From Canna indica (lineage: Eukaryota; Streptophyta; Magnoliopsida; Zingiberales; Cannaceae), in the NCBI GenBank assembly GCA_034359265.1, contig CP136896.1, positions 33,606,001 through 33,670,000 on the forward strand: DNA of 64,000 nt. Reading direction: 5' to 3'. The position numbers and the translations under genes are program-made. The notes under the pieces were generated by a model. The model had not been told where the DNA came from and did not search any database. It saw only the letters and a program-made list of their open reading frames with translations. Shown piece after piece: positions 36,219 to 49,059 of this stretch. Numbering within the stretch: position 1 is the first letter of the stretch; each line of letters starts with the position of its first letter.

Positions 36219-37390
36219 CATGCATCACAAAGTTTATCTTTTTTAAATTTTATCTTAGGTATTCCTTTCACTAAGTCTTTTTTTAGTTATTTCTTGGACG
36301 AGGCTCATGCTAGCATGTTCTAGCCTTCTATGCCACAACCAAGATTCATTTTCTATGGCTACTAAGCATCTAACTTAGGGATTAGACAAAAATTTAAAAC
36401 TAATGAGTATACATTTTCATGTCTATTTTCAATAAATATAATATCATTAGATGATGCACTTCTAATGATACATTTAGATACTTCAAAAATGATCACATAC
36501 CCATTATCACACAATTGAGATATATTAATTAAATTGTGCTTTAACCCATCAACTAATAATACATTTTTAATGCATGGGTAAGGGAGTATACCTATATCTC
36601 CAATATCAATAATCTTACCTTTGGCATTGTCTCCAAATGTCACATGCCCACAATCCTTACTTGATAGGTTTGCAAATAGGTTGGTATCACCTGCCCTGTG
36701 CTTTGAGCAACCGCTATCCAATATCCAAGTACTCCTACTTGCTTGAGGATGGTTCTCCATCTACAAAAGGAGAAGAGGCAACTTTAGGTACCCAAATCTT
36801 CTTGGGTCCTTGATTGTTAGTCATCTTAGGAACTCAAGTAAGTCTAATATGGGGGTTCCTCCTAAGTGCACAATCTCTAGACAACAAAGGAGGCATTTGC
36901 ATGAACATGATAATTTGTGGTTCTTAGTGCTATGTGTGTGATTATTGAGATCCCTGAAACGCCCAAAATGCCACATGAAAAGCAACTTCCATTAAATTTC
37001 TTAGTGCTATGTGTGATTATGGAACTGTGCATGAACATGATCATTTGTGGTTCTTCTAGCATTTGCAACTCTAGGCATGACATTTTGAAAAGTTGTCATT
37101 TTCTCATTTAACATGCATAACTCATTTTTTAAACTAAGCATGCTATCATTCAAGTGTTCTACTTGATCTAGTTGAATTTCACTAGACATTCTAAGTTGTA
37201 GGGTAGATTCTTTTCCGATTCTTTTCCTATTCAAATCGGTTTAACTCGGTTTAATTGATTCTTTTTCGATTCAAAATCCATTCACAACAAAATCAATATT
37301 CGTCTAATTATGATGCTTTGACAATTAACGATATCAAATAAAAGCGAGCAATCAAAGCAATGCTAATACAATTAGGTATAGTGGTTCAGT
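36219..37390 (-). mobile_element. Sirevirus-like copia remnant: protease, gag end and part of LTR
   Basis: On the minus strand the frame 36362-36760 contains the copia protease (WILDSGCSKHRAG, catalytic Asp present) and the pre-integrase region (LKHNLINISQLCDNGYVIIF). The gag C-terminus with a degenerate Cys motif (GSCFSCG) lies at about 36877-37234. From about 37245 the sequence aligns with the Sirevirus-like LTRs (agcaatgctaatacaatta...tatagtggttc) and continues at 49060 across a large nested insertion. Integrase, RT and most of gag are missing. Confidence 0.75.
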
Positions 37391-38201
37391 CTGTTGGTGA
37401 AATGGCCACACTAGAGGGGGGATGAATAGTGTGTTAACTAAACTTGTCGCCTTAATTCCATTTTAATCATTTCTTGAACTACTTAGGCAAATTGCAATTT
37501 ATCGACTAAATGTAGAAGCAATAATAAAACAATTAAACACAAACAAAGATAGCAATGCTAACACAATTATTTATAGTGGTTCGACCCCAATGCCTACTCC
37601 ACTACCTAAGCTCCCCACTTAGGATTTCCAAATTAGCTTTACTAGATTAAATCGTTTCCCTTAAAAAGAGGACTTTACACCGAAAAGTCTCCGCTCTCAA
37701 ACCGAAGTCACTTCCACAACCGGAAGTATCCCGCCTTCCTACCGAGAGCACTCTCCCACGTCAACCTAAGGGATAACTCAACTAATCCTAGTAAACTAAG
37801 TTTACAATGGTGGATTTAAGCCTTAACACCAAGGCAACTACCAACTCAATCAAACCTAGCAACCTAGGTTTACACAAGTTTAAATAAAAAGAAATAAACA
37901 CCAACATATAAAAACTAATGGAGCAATAAATCAAACAACAAATACTTAGCTCCAAAAGAAACTCCCTAGTCCTCTCGATGCCTCAAGATGATGAATCGAT
38001 GAAGCTTGAAGGCTAAATCAACAAGTGGAGATCAAAACTAGGATTCTTGCAAGGATGACTCAATGGAAGCTTGTAGAGATGCTTAGGATCACTCTGAGGC
38101 ATGAAAGCATCAACATTAGGCTTGGAATGAGTTTGGGATGGGTATTTATAACCCCCCAACACTCAAGGCTCGTCAACGGGCATATTTCTTCCGGTTGCCA
38201 A

Positions 38202-39837
38202 TGAAAGAAATAGTGTCCTTGAGCCAATCACATGTTTATGCATAGAGAACTATTTTTGGTTAATGCATAATATGAGGCATTTTTTCATCATATGTTGTTT
38301 CTATATTTTATATATATTAGATTGTGATGAACCTCATTGACCCGGGCAATTGATTCCAAGGTCATGATGAGATCATGCCAGTCAGACTTGGAATCCAGAT
38401 GCCCCTATTCTAAATGTTCCCAGTCGTATGATCACCAATTAGGAGATTGGTGATTCCGAATAGACTGGTGCACTTGGTACATGCCTTATATGATAAGGGG
38501 TAGTTGATCTCACAGTTACATATGAACCATCATTTAATGTACAAGTGCAGATGCTCATTAGGGAATGAGTTCAATAAATGGACCTACACGAGAAACACAA
38601 TGAAATCCTTACATGAGTGTCGATAGGATGGACCTCAGGTGATAATAGGTGCAAGAAGACATTGGACCTGCGGTTGTCATGGTTACCTTGTGAGTGTCGA
38701 CCCATTGCTTTAGACTTATCCTTACGTGGCCTTCAGTGTCATGTGCTGAATACCTCTGGGCATGGGAAAGCACCCATGGAGGTATATGAGCAACCGATAT
38801 GGAATCAGTTACTCCTAGTAAGATGAGATAATGTCCTATGTGTCCCTCCAAGTGTCGGCTCAAGAATCTCTGGCCAGAGTAGATATGAATGTCAGGAAAA
38901 GGTTTTCTGACGTGTCATTATTGAGACGACGACTTGGCAGACAGAATACATATGAATTGGTATTAGGGTTTGATACTTTTTCCGTACCATAGCCGTATTC
39001 GGGACATTGTAACTGAGGGACTTAGGTGCATGTTAACTAATCATCGAAGGACGTTTGATCCCTATAGATTGAATCTCACACTATCCGGTAGTCATGACAC
39101 GTTGCTAGACGTCAATCTTGATTTGTGAGTGGAGTCTGTCATGACCGTGCTAAAGAGGTTTAGTGGTGGCTCGTAAGATTCGAACAAGAAGTCATTCTAT
39201 CGGATCTGACTCTCTGTTATGTACAACTCACTACTGGCTTAGTGTGGGGCCCAATGGATCACACACAACATGCTAACCTCGAAACAGACCTTATGAGATA
39301 AAGTCTGAATGCAGCCCTATATGTCTACTAGCCTGGACATGCTGCAACTCGATCATGGATCTCGTTTGCCGACACGATAGGAAAGTTGTTTCCTATAGGA
39401 ACGAATGCACGAGGAAGGAGTTCCTCGGTAACCCTAATTTGTAGGGCATCCCTAAATTGTAGGGATTGACACAAGATAATATTTCATGCAGTTGATTAAA
39501 TTTAATTATGAATTAAATATTTAATTAATTACTTGACCGGGAATATATTTAATTATGAATTAAATATAATTTGATTCTAAATCAAATATACATGGTGGAA
39601 AAATTAGTTTTCAACCATGAGCCTAATCGATTAATTAGAAATTAATTTATTTGGATAAATTCTAATTAATAAGAATTTGATTTATGGAGATAAATCATAA
39701 AATTAATATATATATTTGGATAAATTCTAATTAATAAGAATTTGATTTATGGAGATAAATCATAAAATTAATATATATATAATTGGATAAATTCTAATTA
39801 ATAAGAATTTGATTTATGGAGATAAATCATAAAATTA

Positions 39838-39917
<80 letters not shown>

Positions 39918-40763
39918 TGTGGATTGGTTTGTTTAATTAATAAGAAATTGAATTATTTAGATAAATCACTTTCCTACCTTTTAGGGAATTGATTTGTTTA
40001 GATAATTATCATTCTTATTTGTAGGCTCTTAATTTATGGAGATAAATTATAGTTTATATTTTATTGGACTTAATTAATTTTGAATTAATTATGAAGCCAT
40101 TAGAATATGAATTATTTTTGGAGGCAAACCCCAGAATTTTGAATTCCATTGTGAGAGTTTTTAGAGGGGTCGAGTCTACCTTGTAATCACCCCCTCTCTA
40201 TAAATGGTGGCCGAGCACCCCATGGAGGTGGATGGTGAATTAGTTCCTCCTCCTCCATTGGTGGTTGGCCATCTACTTCCTCCTTCTCGATCTTTTACGA
40301 AGCCAAATTTCTTGGTGTCTTCTACTTGGGTGTGCAAGCCTACTTCATCCACTTGGAGGATTCCGAACAAGGACAGCAAGGTATTCTTTGATTTACCTCT
40401 TCTTTCCGTTGATTTCTCATCTCCTCTTCCTCTCATTTTGGAGTTTGGTTCTTGGTGGAAGGGCCGACCTAGCCTTTGAGGTTTCGGGGTTTGAGAAAGC
40501 GTCTTCGTTGAGCCACGACGAGTCCAATTGTTTGGTGCCCTTTTGTTACGAGGTGCCTCGAGTGGACTATGATTGGAGGACGTGCATGTGAGCATCTTGA
40601 TATGGGAGTAGGAGCACCCTATCCAACCACGGTATAAGGTATACCTTTCCCCTTCTCTCGTATCTTGAATTCCTTAATTGTTGCTAAAGTAGATAGCTGT
40701 TTTGGGATATTTCAAATTTTTTAAATTGCTATTTCCACTGCTTTTCTTATTCACATCCCAACA
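38202..40763 (+). repeat. 5' LTR of the complete copia element (2562 bp)
   Basis: It carries a TATA box at 40199-40205 and ends at cccaaca. It is longer than the 3' LTR because of a three-copy repeat of about 65 bp (starting at 39651, 39716 and 39783) and a (TA)n(GT)n(GA)n microsatellite at about 39838-39913. The 3' LTR has only one repeat copy (from about 47351) and no microsatellite. Confidence 0.92.
39651..39913 (+). repeat. 65-bp triplication and compound microsatellite in the 5' LTR
   Basis: The unit beginning ttggataaattctaatta occurs three times at 65-67 bp spacing, followed by TA, GT and GA runs. It is absent from the 3' LTR, so it arose after insertion. Confidence 0.9.
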
Positions 40764-40764
40764 G

Positions 40765-40777
40765 TGGTATCAGAGCC
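40765..40777 (+). promoter_or_regulatory. Primer binding site of the complete copia element
   Basis: The sequence tggtatcagagcc, one base after the LTR end, matches the plant initiator-methionine tRNA site. Confidence 0.92.
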
Positions 40778-42270
40778 ATCTTTAGCAAAATTTTGGAATT
40801 TTTGTTTCGCATTTTGATCACGTTTACGACCGTTCGCTCCCTAAACGCCATGCTGCCCGGTTTTGGTTTTCGGGGATTTTTGAGTCATTCTCTTGGCTCC
40901 ACTACTCATATGATGAATCGAGGTGGAAGCCTACTGTCCATATTCATTTTGGATAGAATTTAAACTCAAAAATCATGTGGGTCGTGGTTGAATAGCCTCG
41001 AGAACCGAAAAAATTCAGCATGTGTTGTTTGAACTGTTTTGGGTGGAAACATGATCGGATTTGCGTGATTTTTGGATTCTATTTTTTTTCCTTTCTTTTT
41101 CATATATGATGTGATGCATGAAAGGATAATTATGAATGAGCCATATGTGCATGTGACTGTGTGTAAAACGTGGTTGTGATGATTGCTTGTAAATTTATGA
41201 AATTTCAGCTTTGAAATTTTTAAATAGGGCTCGTGTACCCCTGCCTTCCTCTTGAGAATTCTGATTGTAATTCACTTATCCCTATCCTTAAACCTCTCCC
41301 CAAGGGTTGTTTTGGGTCTTCTTCTTTTAGTTTTGTAAAATTAGAAGTTTAGGGGCAGATTCACGACGAGCATGCTTGCTGCCTCGTTTTGGTGCGCGCG
41401 CGGAGTGAAGGTGTTCGGCGCCATGTTGATGACGGCTTGAACCCCGGGAAGGCACTAATTGAACTAGCAACCTACAAGGTGTTTTTGGGCAGCGCCTTGG
41501 CAAGACGAAGCTCCTTAAAAACCCTAGGATGATGGCCTTCGTTCACCCGGTGGCTCGGGTAGAACCCTTAGAACATCCATAATCATCCTTATTTAATTTA
41601 TGCTTTTATTTATTGCTCTTGCTTCAATTGTTGATTGCTTAGATAAATTACAATTGCATGAAGAAACCCTCCAATAAAATTGAGTCAGAATGGCTAAGAT
41701 ATTAAGAATATCGGTCACGCCTTCCATCGTTGTGAGGGATAAGTGTGTCTATTGTCACAATGGGTTTGTTGTGCACACACAATGCCTTTTGTGCTGATAG
41801 ACACATTGCACCTCATATGACACATACCCCTTTTTGTGTCTCTGCTATCGGCTTGAACATGACTTACCTTGTTGAGCTACACTCAAGGGTGGTTGTTTTC
41901 TCACTAGGGCATACGAACGATGGTCCGACTCAACTAGGGCTCCTTGGCTTGTTGTGCGCACACAAGGCCTTGGTTGTCCTAGAGGCAAAAACATATGGAA
42001 GTCACATAGTGATGTGATCGGTAAAGAGTTACCTACCCATGGACTTATTAGGGTTTGTCGTGTTACATGCGAGACCCAAGTAAGGGAAGTGGGGTTGATT
42101 TTTTCCCTAAGGAAGTCTACCAACAAGGGCTTCCCGCTTCCATACCGGAGGGTATTATGGAACCGCAAAAATTAGTGGGAGACATGATTAATTAAAGACC
42201 TCATTGATCATGCATGTGAAATGGTAGCTTATACTTGTCTTTCTTTTTGCTTGTAGCATTTGATCGTCGC
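40778..42270 (+). other. Long 5' leader of the copia element, no gene
   Basis: About 1.5 kb separate the primer site from gag. Short frames exist but none resembles a known protein. A partial duplication is visible around 41765 and 41950, where ttgttgtgcacacacaatgcc is echoed by ttgttgtgcgcacacaaggcc. The length is unusual for a copia leader, and it may hold packaging signals. Confidence 0.5.
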
Positions 42271-43072
42271 CATGTCATCTACACTGTCATTACGTAGGAT
42301 TCTTGATGCTAATAAACTCATTGGAACAAACTACATCGATTGGTTGTGAAATTTGAGGATTGTCCTCACCCAGGAAAGATTTTCCTATGTTTTTGATAAC
42401 CAGCCACCGGATACCCCTTCCTAAAGGGCTACCAAGGAAGTGAGGGCCACTTACAAGAAGTGGCAAGATGACAGTACTACTGTTCAATGCATTATGCTCG
42501 CCTCTATGTCCGATGTATTGCAGCGACAACATGAAAAGATAGACGCTAGGGCCATCCTCTCTCACCTCAAAGAGTTGTATGGTAAAGAGAGCTAGACTGC
42601 TAGGTTTGAGCTGTCAAAGCAACTCTTCCAGGCCAAAATGATGGCAGGGACCCCTGTTGAAACCCATGTCCTCAAACTAATCGATTTGATCGAGAGGTTA
42701 GAGAAATTGGGCCTAAGCATTGATAAGGGGCTAAGTCGGGACTTAATACTCCAATCCCTTCTAGGGTCATTTTCACATTTTATCATTAACTACCACATGA
42801 ACAAGCTGGATGCCTCGTTTCCCGAGCTCCTTAATATGCTGAAGAGTGCTGAGTCTCACCTTCCAAAGGAAAAGGACAAAGTCTTGTTAGTGGGTAGTGC
42901 CCCGAAAAAGGCGAAGAAGCGCTCTGTTAAGAACAAAGTGAAAAACAAAGCTATGAAACCTAAGAAGGAAATCAAGAAAAAGGAAAAGACAACTTCCGAA
43001 GGCACATATTTTCATTGTGGTAAAGATTGCCACTGGAAGCGCAACTGCAAGGAGTACATTGCAGAAGTATGA
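42271..43072 (+). pseudogene. Copia gag (UBN2-type) with zinc knuckle
   Basis: The gag starts near 42271 (MSSTLSLRRILDANKLIGTN) and is interrupted by stops near 42347, 42422 and 42593; the open part is 42638-43072. Family features are the RFELSKQLFQAKM segment, the DLILQSLLGSFSHFIINYHM motif and a Lys-rich linker. The C-terminal knuckle reads YFHCGKDCHWKRNC, with the usual first Cys of the CCHC box replaced by Tyr. Gag normally forms the particle and packages RNA. Confidence 0.85.
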
Positions 43073-43139
43073 CAAAAGAGCGCTTTTGAAGCCCCCTCCA
43101 CAGGTGCATTTGTTATTGAAATAAATTTATCGTTACATA

Positions 43140-43480
43140 ATTCTACTACATAGTTATTAGGCACCGGTTGTGGTTCTCACATTTGCAACTCATTACAGGA
43201 GTTAAAAATAAGTAGAATGCTGAACAAGGGCGACTACGACCTCCGGGTAGGCAAAGGCGCAAGAGTTGCAGCTTTAGCCGTAGGAACCTATTGTTTATGT
43301 TTGCCTTCTAGCAAGACCATTGAATTAAATAAATTATTATTACGTTCTAATTTTAATAAAGAATATAATTTATGTTCCCTTGTTACTTGAACAAGGTTAT
43401 GAAATATCTTTAAAGGGCAATTGTTGCCACATATATCATTCTAATGAGTTATATGGAACTTGACACATTTCGAATGGTTT
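43140..43480 (+). pseudogene. Copia aspartic protease region
   Basis: The active-site loop reads LLGTGCGSHICNSLQ, where copia proteases have Asp-Thr-Gly. The catalytic Asp codon GAC is GGC (Gly) here, which by itself would abolish cleavage. VGKGARVAALAVGTYCLCLP follows, the conserved continuation. An in-frame stop upstream separates it from gag. Confidence 0.8.
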
Positions 43481-43481
43481 A

Positions 43482-44582
43482 ATGGTCTTAGATGTAACTG
43501 ATAATATTTTTCATGTTGAAACGCACAAAAGAAAAAGGGATAATTTGAACCTCACCTATCTTTGGCATTTGAGACTCGGTCATATTAATGAGAATTGGAT
43601 CAACAAGTTGTACAAAGACGGATTATTTGACCCATTCGATTTTGAATCGTTGCCAACTTGTGAATCTTGTCTCAAGGGAAAAAAGACCAAGTCCCCCTTC
43701 ACTGGTCATAGTAAGAAGGCCAATGAGTTGTTAGAGTTGGTTCACACAGATGTGTGCGGACCGATGACAACTCAAGTCAAAGGTGGGTATTCATACTTCA
43801 TTACGTTTACAGACGATGCTTCGAGGTTTGTATATGTCTACTTGTTAAGACATAAGTCCGATGCTTTTGAAAGGTTCAAAGAGTATAGGGCTGAGGTTGA
43901 GAAACAAGTAGGGAGAAGTATTAAAACCCTTCGATCAGATCGGGGTGGTGAATACTTATCCATTGAGTTCCTAAGTTATCTCAAGGACAATGGGATTGTC
44001 TCCGAATGGACCCCTCTTGGCACACCACAGTATAATGGAGTGTCTGAAATGAGGAATCACACATTGCTAGATATGATGCGGTCCATGCTTTGCTTTACTG
44101 ATCTCCCGATTTCTCTTTGGGATTATGCGCTAGAAACCGCTATCTACCTTCTTAATAAGGTTCCCACAAAATCTGTCTCTAGTACACCATATGAGATATG
44201 GAGTGGTAAGAAACCAAGTCTGAGGCATCTCAGGATTTGGGATTGTCCTGCGTACATAAAAAAGTTGGAGTCAGATAAACTTTATGCTAAGTCAACCAGG
44301 TGCAGGTTTGTGGGATACCCTAAAGAGAGTTTAGGGTATTACTTCTACTCACCAACTGAACAAAAGGTGTTTTTCAGTAGGCATGCCACTTTCCTAGAAA
44401 AAGAGTTTATCGAGGAAAGTGGGAGTGGAAGAAATGTTGAACTTGATGAAGATCAACAATCGCAGACCGAATCACAACAACGGTGGATAGTCCATAGGTT
44501 GAACCAATCACAGAATCACTACCTCCCAACACTCTTCGTAGATCAGGGAGATTGTGTCGACAACCAGAGAGATTCTTCCTAA
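43482..44582 (+). pseudogene. Copia integrase, longest open frame of the window
   Basis: A 366-residue open frame. The pre-integrase HHCC zinc finger (HLRLGHINENWINKL, CESCLKG) is at residues ~28-70. The catalytic core has its first Asp in VHTDVCGP, an FTDDASRFVYVYLLR block, the second Asp in LRSDRGGEY and the Glu in GVSEMRNHTLLDMM. A C-terminal region (RCRFVGYPKESLGYYFYSP) follows. All catalytic residues are visible. It joins LTR DNA into the host genome. It ends before RT, where an internal deletion follows. Confidence 0.9.
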
Positions 44583-45863
44583 CCATTGAAAATGACCAGG
44601 AAGACTGTGATCCGCAATCCTATGATCAAGCAATCAAGGATGTTGATTGCAAATAATGACAGGAAGCAATGAAATCAGAAATGGCAGGATAACGCTAGCC
44701 ATTGCTGCATATTATGATGTTGAGATCTGGCAGATGGATGTCAAGACTGCATTCCTCAATGGTGAACTTGAGGAAGAGGTCTATATGACCCAGCCAGAAG
44801 CATTCATGTCTCCGGTAGGACCGGAGAAGGTATGCAAATTGCAAAGGTTCATTTTGGACTCAAGCAAGCATCGAGGAGTTGGAACATCCGTTTTGATGAG
44901 ACAGTCAAAGATTTTGGTTTTATCAAAAATGTAGACGAACCTTGTGTCTACAAAAGAGTTAGTGGGAGCTTCGTGGTATTTATTGTGCTATATGTAGATG
45001 ACATATTGCTCGTGGGGAATGATGTTCCTCTTCTCCAGTCAGTGAAAGCATGGTAATCCAAAAACATCTCCAAGAAAGACTTGGGTGAAGCATACTATGT
45101 ACTCGGCATTAAGATCTATAGGGATAGGTCTAGAAGGATGTTTGGTTTGTCCTAGTCTCGGTATATTAATATCGTGCTAAAAAGGTTTAGCATGGAAGGC
45201 AGTAAAAGAGGTTACTTGCTTATAAGTCATGGCATCACTCTTTCCAAGAAGATGTCTCCTAAGACACTTGAGGAGAGAAAAAGAATGAGCGAGATCCCTT
45301 ATGCTTCGGTAGTAGGATCCATCATGTATGCAATGCTTTGTACTCGGCCTGATGTCGCTTATGCTCTAGGGGTAACTAGCAAATTTTAGGCGGATCCCTG
45401 AGAGGAACATTGGAAAGTCGTAAAGAATATTCTTAAGTACTTAAGAAGGACTAAAAATGCCCGGATGACAGTAAATCCATTTTTAGGTATGTATTTACTT
45501 TGAATGGTGATGCAATATGTTGGAAAAGTTCCAAGCAAGGTACTGTGGCCGACTCGGTGATAGAAGCTAAGTACATCGCTACAAGTGAAGCCGCCAATCC
45601 CTGAGCTGGGTGTTGTTCCTGAGGTTGCCAGTCCAATCCCTATTTATTGTGATAACACTGGGGTTGTTGCTCAAGCAAAGGAACCTAGATCCCACCACAA
45701 ATCAAAACACATCCTAAGACGATATCACCTTATCAGAGAGATCGTTGGACGTGGTGATATAAATGTCGAACGTGTCGACATGAAAGACAATATAACAAAT
45801 CTATTCACAAAGCCATTACCACAACAACAGTTCGATCACCACTTTAGTTATATGGGTATTTAA
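44583..45863 (+). pseudogene. Copia reverse transcriptase/RNase H, internally deleted
   Basis: After the pre-RT segment ending in QEAMKSEM-like sequence, the frame jumps directly to LAIAAYYDVEIWQMDVKTAF, so the fingers region is missing. The first palm Asp (QMDVKTAFLNGELEEEVYMT) and the YVDDILLVGND motif remain. The connection and RNase H (YASVVGSIMYAMLCTRPDVA, IYCDNTGVVAQAKEPRSHHK, NITNLFTKPLPQQQFDHH) are spread over frames 44647-44934, 44832-45056, 45174-45389 and 45585-45863. Dead as an enzyme. Confidence 0.88.
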
Positions 45864-45899
45864 TACCGCAATGATTGGTTACAAGTGCAAGTGAGAGAT

Positions 45900-48287
45900 T
45901 GAAAGAAATAGTGCCCTTGAGCTAATCACATGTTGATGTGTAGGGAATTATTTTTGGTTAATGAATATTATGAATCATCCTTTCATCACATGCTGCATCT
46001 ATATTCTATATATATTAGATTATGATGAACCCCATGGACCTGGGCAATTGATTCCAAGGCTATGATGACATCATGCTAGTGAGACTTGGAATCCAGATGC
46101 CCTTATTCTAAATGTTCTCAGTCGTAGGATCACCAATTAAGGGATTGGTGATTCCAGATAGACTGGTGCACTTGGTTCAAGCCTTATATGTTAAGGGGTA
46201 GCTGATCTCATAATTACTATAAACCGTCATTTAATGTACAAGTGCAGGTGCTCATTAGGGAATGAGTTCACTGAACGGACCTACACGAGGAACATGGAAT
46301 GGAATCCTTACATGAGTGTCGATAGGATATTCCTCGGGTGATAGTAGGTGCAAGCAGTCCTTGGACCTGAGGTTGTCATGGTTACCTTGTGAGTGTCGAC
46401 CCATTGCTTTGGACTTATCCTTATGTGGCCTTCAGTGTCATGTGTCGGATACCTTTGGGCATGGGAAAGCACCCATGGAGGTATGTGAGCAACCGATATC
46501 GAATCAGTTACTCCTAGTAAGAGGAGATAATGTCATATGTGTCTCACCAACTGTCAGCTTAGGAATCTCTGGCCAAAGTAGATATGAATGTCGGGAAAAG
46601 GTTTTCTGACATGTCATTATTGAGACGATGACTTGGCAGACAGAATACATATGAATTGGTTTTAGAGTTTGACACTTTTTCCGTACCCTAGCCGTATTCG
46701 GGACATTGTAACTGAGGGACTTAGTTGCACGGTAACTAATCATCGAAGGGCGTTCGATCCCTGTAGATTGAATCTCACACTATCCGGGTAGTCATGACAC
46801 ATTACTAGACGTCCATCTTGACTTATGAGTCGAGTCTCTCACGACCACACTAAAGGGGTTTAGTGGTGGCTCGTAAGATTAGAATAAGAAGTCATTCTAT
46901 CGGATCTGACTCTCCGTTATGCACAACTCACTACTGGGTTAGTGTGGGGCTCAATGGGTCACACACAACAGGCTAACCTCATAATGGACCTTATGAAATA
47001 AAGTTCGAATGCAGCCCTATATGTCTACTAGCATGGACATGCTGCAACTCGATCACGGATCTTATTTGCGGACATGATAGGAAAGTTGTTTCCTATAGGA
47101 ACGAATGCATGAGGAAGGAGTTCCTCGGTAATCCTAATTTGTAGGACATCCCTAAATTGTAGGGATTGGCACAAGATAATATTTCATGTAGTTGATTAAA
47201 TTTAATTATGAATTAAATATTTAATTAATTACTTGACCAAAATATATTTAATTATGAATTAAATATAATTTGATTCTGAATCAAATATACATGGTGGAAA
47301 AATTAGTTTTCAACCATGAGCCTAATCGATTAATTAGAAATTAATTTATTTGGATAAATTCTAATTAATAAGAATTTGATTTATGGAGATAAATCATAAA
47401 ATTGAATTATGTGGATAAATATATATATGATTTATGTGGATTGGTTTGTTTAATTAATAAGAAATTGAATTATTTAGATAAATCACTTTCCTACCTTTTA
47501 GGGAATTGATTTGTTTAGATAATTATCATTCTTATTTGTAGGCTCTTAATTTATGGAGATAAATTATAGTTTATATTTTATTGAACTTAATTCATTTTGA
47601 ATTAATTATGAAGCCATTAAAATATGAATTATTTTTGGAGGCAAACCCTGAAATTTAATTTGAATTCATGGGAGAGAGTTTTTAGGGGAGGTCGGGTCTA
47701 CCTTGTAACTGTCCCCCTCTCTATAAATGGTGGCCGAGCACCCCGTGGAGGAGGATGGTCAATTAGTTCTTCCTCCTCTCCATTGGTGGCCGGCCATCTA
47801 CTTCCTCCTTCCTGTTCTTTTACGAAGCCAAATTTTGGAGTGTCTTCTACTTGGGTGTGCCGCCTATTTCATCCACTTGGAGGATTCCGAACAAGGACAG
47901 CGAGGTATTCTTTGATTTACCTCTTTGTTCCGTTGATTTCTCATCTCATCTTCCTCTCGTTTTGGAGCTCGGTTCTTGGTTGAAGGGCCGGACTAGCCTT
48001 TGAGGTTTCGGGGTTTGAGAAATCATCTCCATTGAGCCACGACGAGTCCGATTGTTCGCTGCCCATTTGTTGTGAGGCGCATGGTGTGGATTATCGTTGG
48101 AGGACCTACATGTGGGCATCTTGATATGGGAGTAGGAGCACCCTATCCAATCGCGGTATAAGATATACCTTTCCCCTTCTCTCGTATATTGAATTGCTTA
48201 ATTGTTGCTAAAGTAGATCGTTGGTTTGGGATGTTTCAAATTTTTTAAATTGTTATTTCCGTTGCGTTTCTTATTCACATCCCAACA
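45900..48287 (+). repeat. 3' LTR of the complete copia element (2388 bp)
   Basis: It begins TGAAAGAAATAG right after a short purine-rich tract (gtgagagat) and ends CATCCCAACA, followed by the target duplication gccaa. A TATA box is at 47722-47728. It lacks the triplicated repeat found in the 5' copy. Confidence 0.92.
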
Positions 48288-49059
48288 GCCAACACCTGGT
48301 CGCTTGCCGATCGATCGTCGATTGACCGACCGAGCGACCACCGAGCGACCGAAGGCATTCTGCCCATTCTGGGTATTGATCGGTCGACCAGTCGGTTGAT
48401 TGAAATGCCTTCTACCAGTCGACCGAATCTAAGCAGACTGCTTGATTTGGTTGAGTTTGTTGCTTGTCTATTCATTTCTGGGTTCCGTCTTCGCTAGATC
48501 GTCTTATATAATATTTCTTAACTTTAAAGTTAATAACTTTAAAACATAAATGTTATATAATAATTACCTCCCATTTGGTATCAATAAAAATATCTAAAAA
48601 ATTAAAATCCTTAAGAATCAAAATCCAACTTTTGGGGTCTAGTACAAATTTTTGAAAAACGGAAATTTACTTAAGGAACAATTACCGGGACTTTTGGTGC
48701 CAAGAAAATATTTAGGTCATATAGCCCTCCAAGGAGCTCCCTAAGCTTAGTGAATTTCAGGACTTTTTCTAATTTTCCGGTTTTTTCATATTTTGGGGTT
48801 CGGGTTTGGTTTTTGGGTTTCTTTGCATCATCATGAGGATTTACAACACATGTTAGACACCCTACACCTAAACTCTAACTTCCCGAAGTGTACCGAGCGT
48901 TGACGAGCATCCTTATCGATTTATCCAATTTTTTCGATCGGGGACGTCGTGCGCTAACCGATATGGAACCTGAAAATAACTCTCCATGAAATCATTAGTT
49001 CCATGTTTGTTATCATCAAAATCGAGATTATGACCAAGGTTAAAAACCTTAGGCCAACA

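Larger units (their letters stand above)
38202..48287 (+). mobile_element. Ty1/copia retrotransposon with two LTRs and perfect TSD
   Basis: The target duplication gccaa is present at 38197-38201 and 48288-48292. The 5' LTR (38202-40763) and 3' LTR (45900-48287) share start (TGAAAGAAAT) and end (CATCCCAACA). A primer binding site follows the 5' LTR by one base, and the order gag-protease-integrase-RT-RNase H is that of copia. Coding regions carry stops, frameshifts and an internal RT deletion, so the element is not autonomous. Visible LTR divergence indicates that it is not a very recent insertion. A reverse LTR of the same family lies at 10283-12310. Confidence 0.93.
37392..49059 (-). mobile_element. 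Sirevirus-like solo LTR, split by a complete copia element
   Basis: The halves 37392-38201 and 48293-49059 join into one LTR of about 1.58 kb. In plus orientation it starts TGTTGGTGAAATGGCC and ends TTAGGCCAACA. Flanks are cagtc (37387-37391) and cggcc (49060-49064). These differ only by two transitions at CpG or CC positions, so they fit a decayed 5-bp duplication. It lies inside the LTR of the related element whose halves are 37245-37390 and 49060-50032. A reversed TATA box is at 38143-38150, and the palindromic TCGA tract lies at 48296-48430, on the other side of the insertion. Confidence 0.8.

Noticed and set aside
40204..40479. Open frame MVAEHPME... in the copia LTR as a gene
   Set aside because: Its ATG overlaps the LTR TATA box, so it would not be transcribed from that promoter. 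The frame recurs simply because the LTR is repeated (also at 47727 and reversed near 10394).
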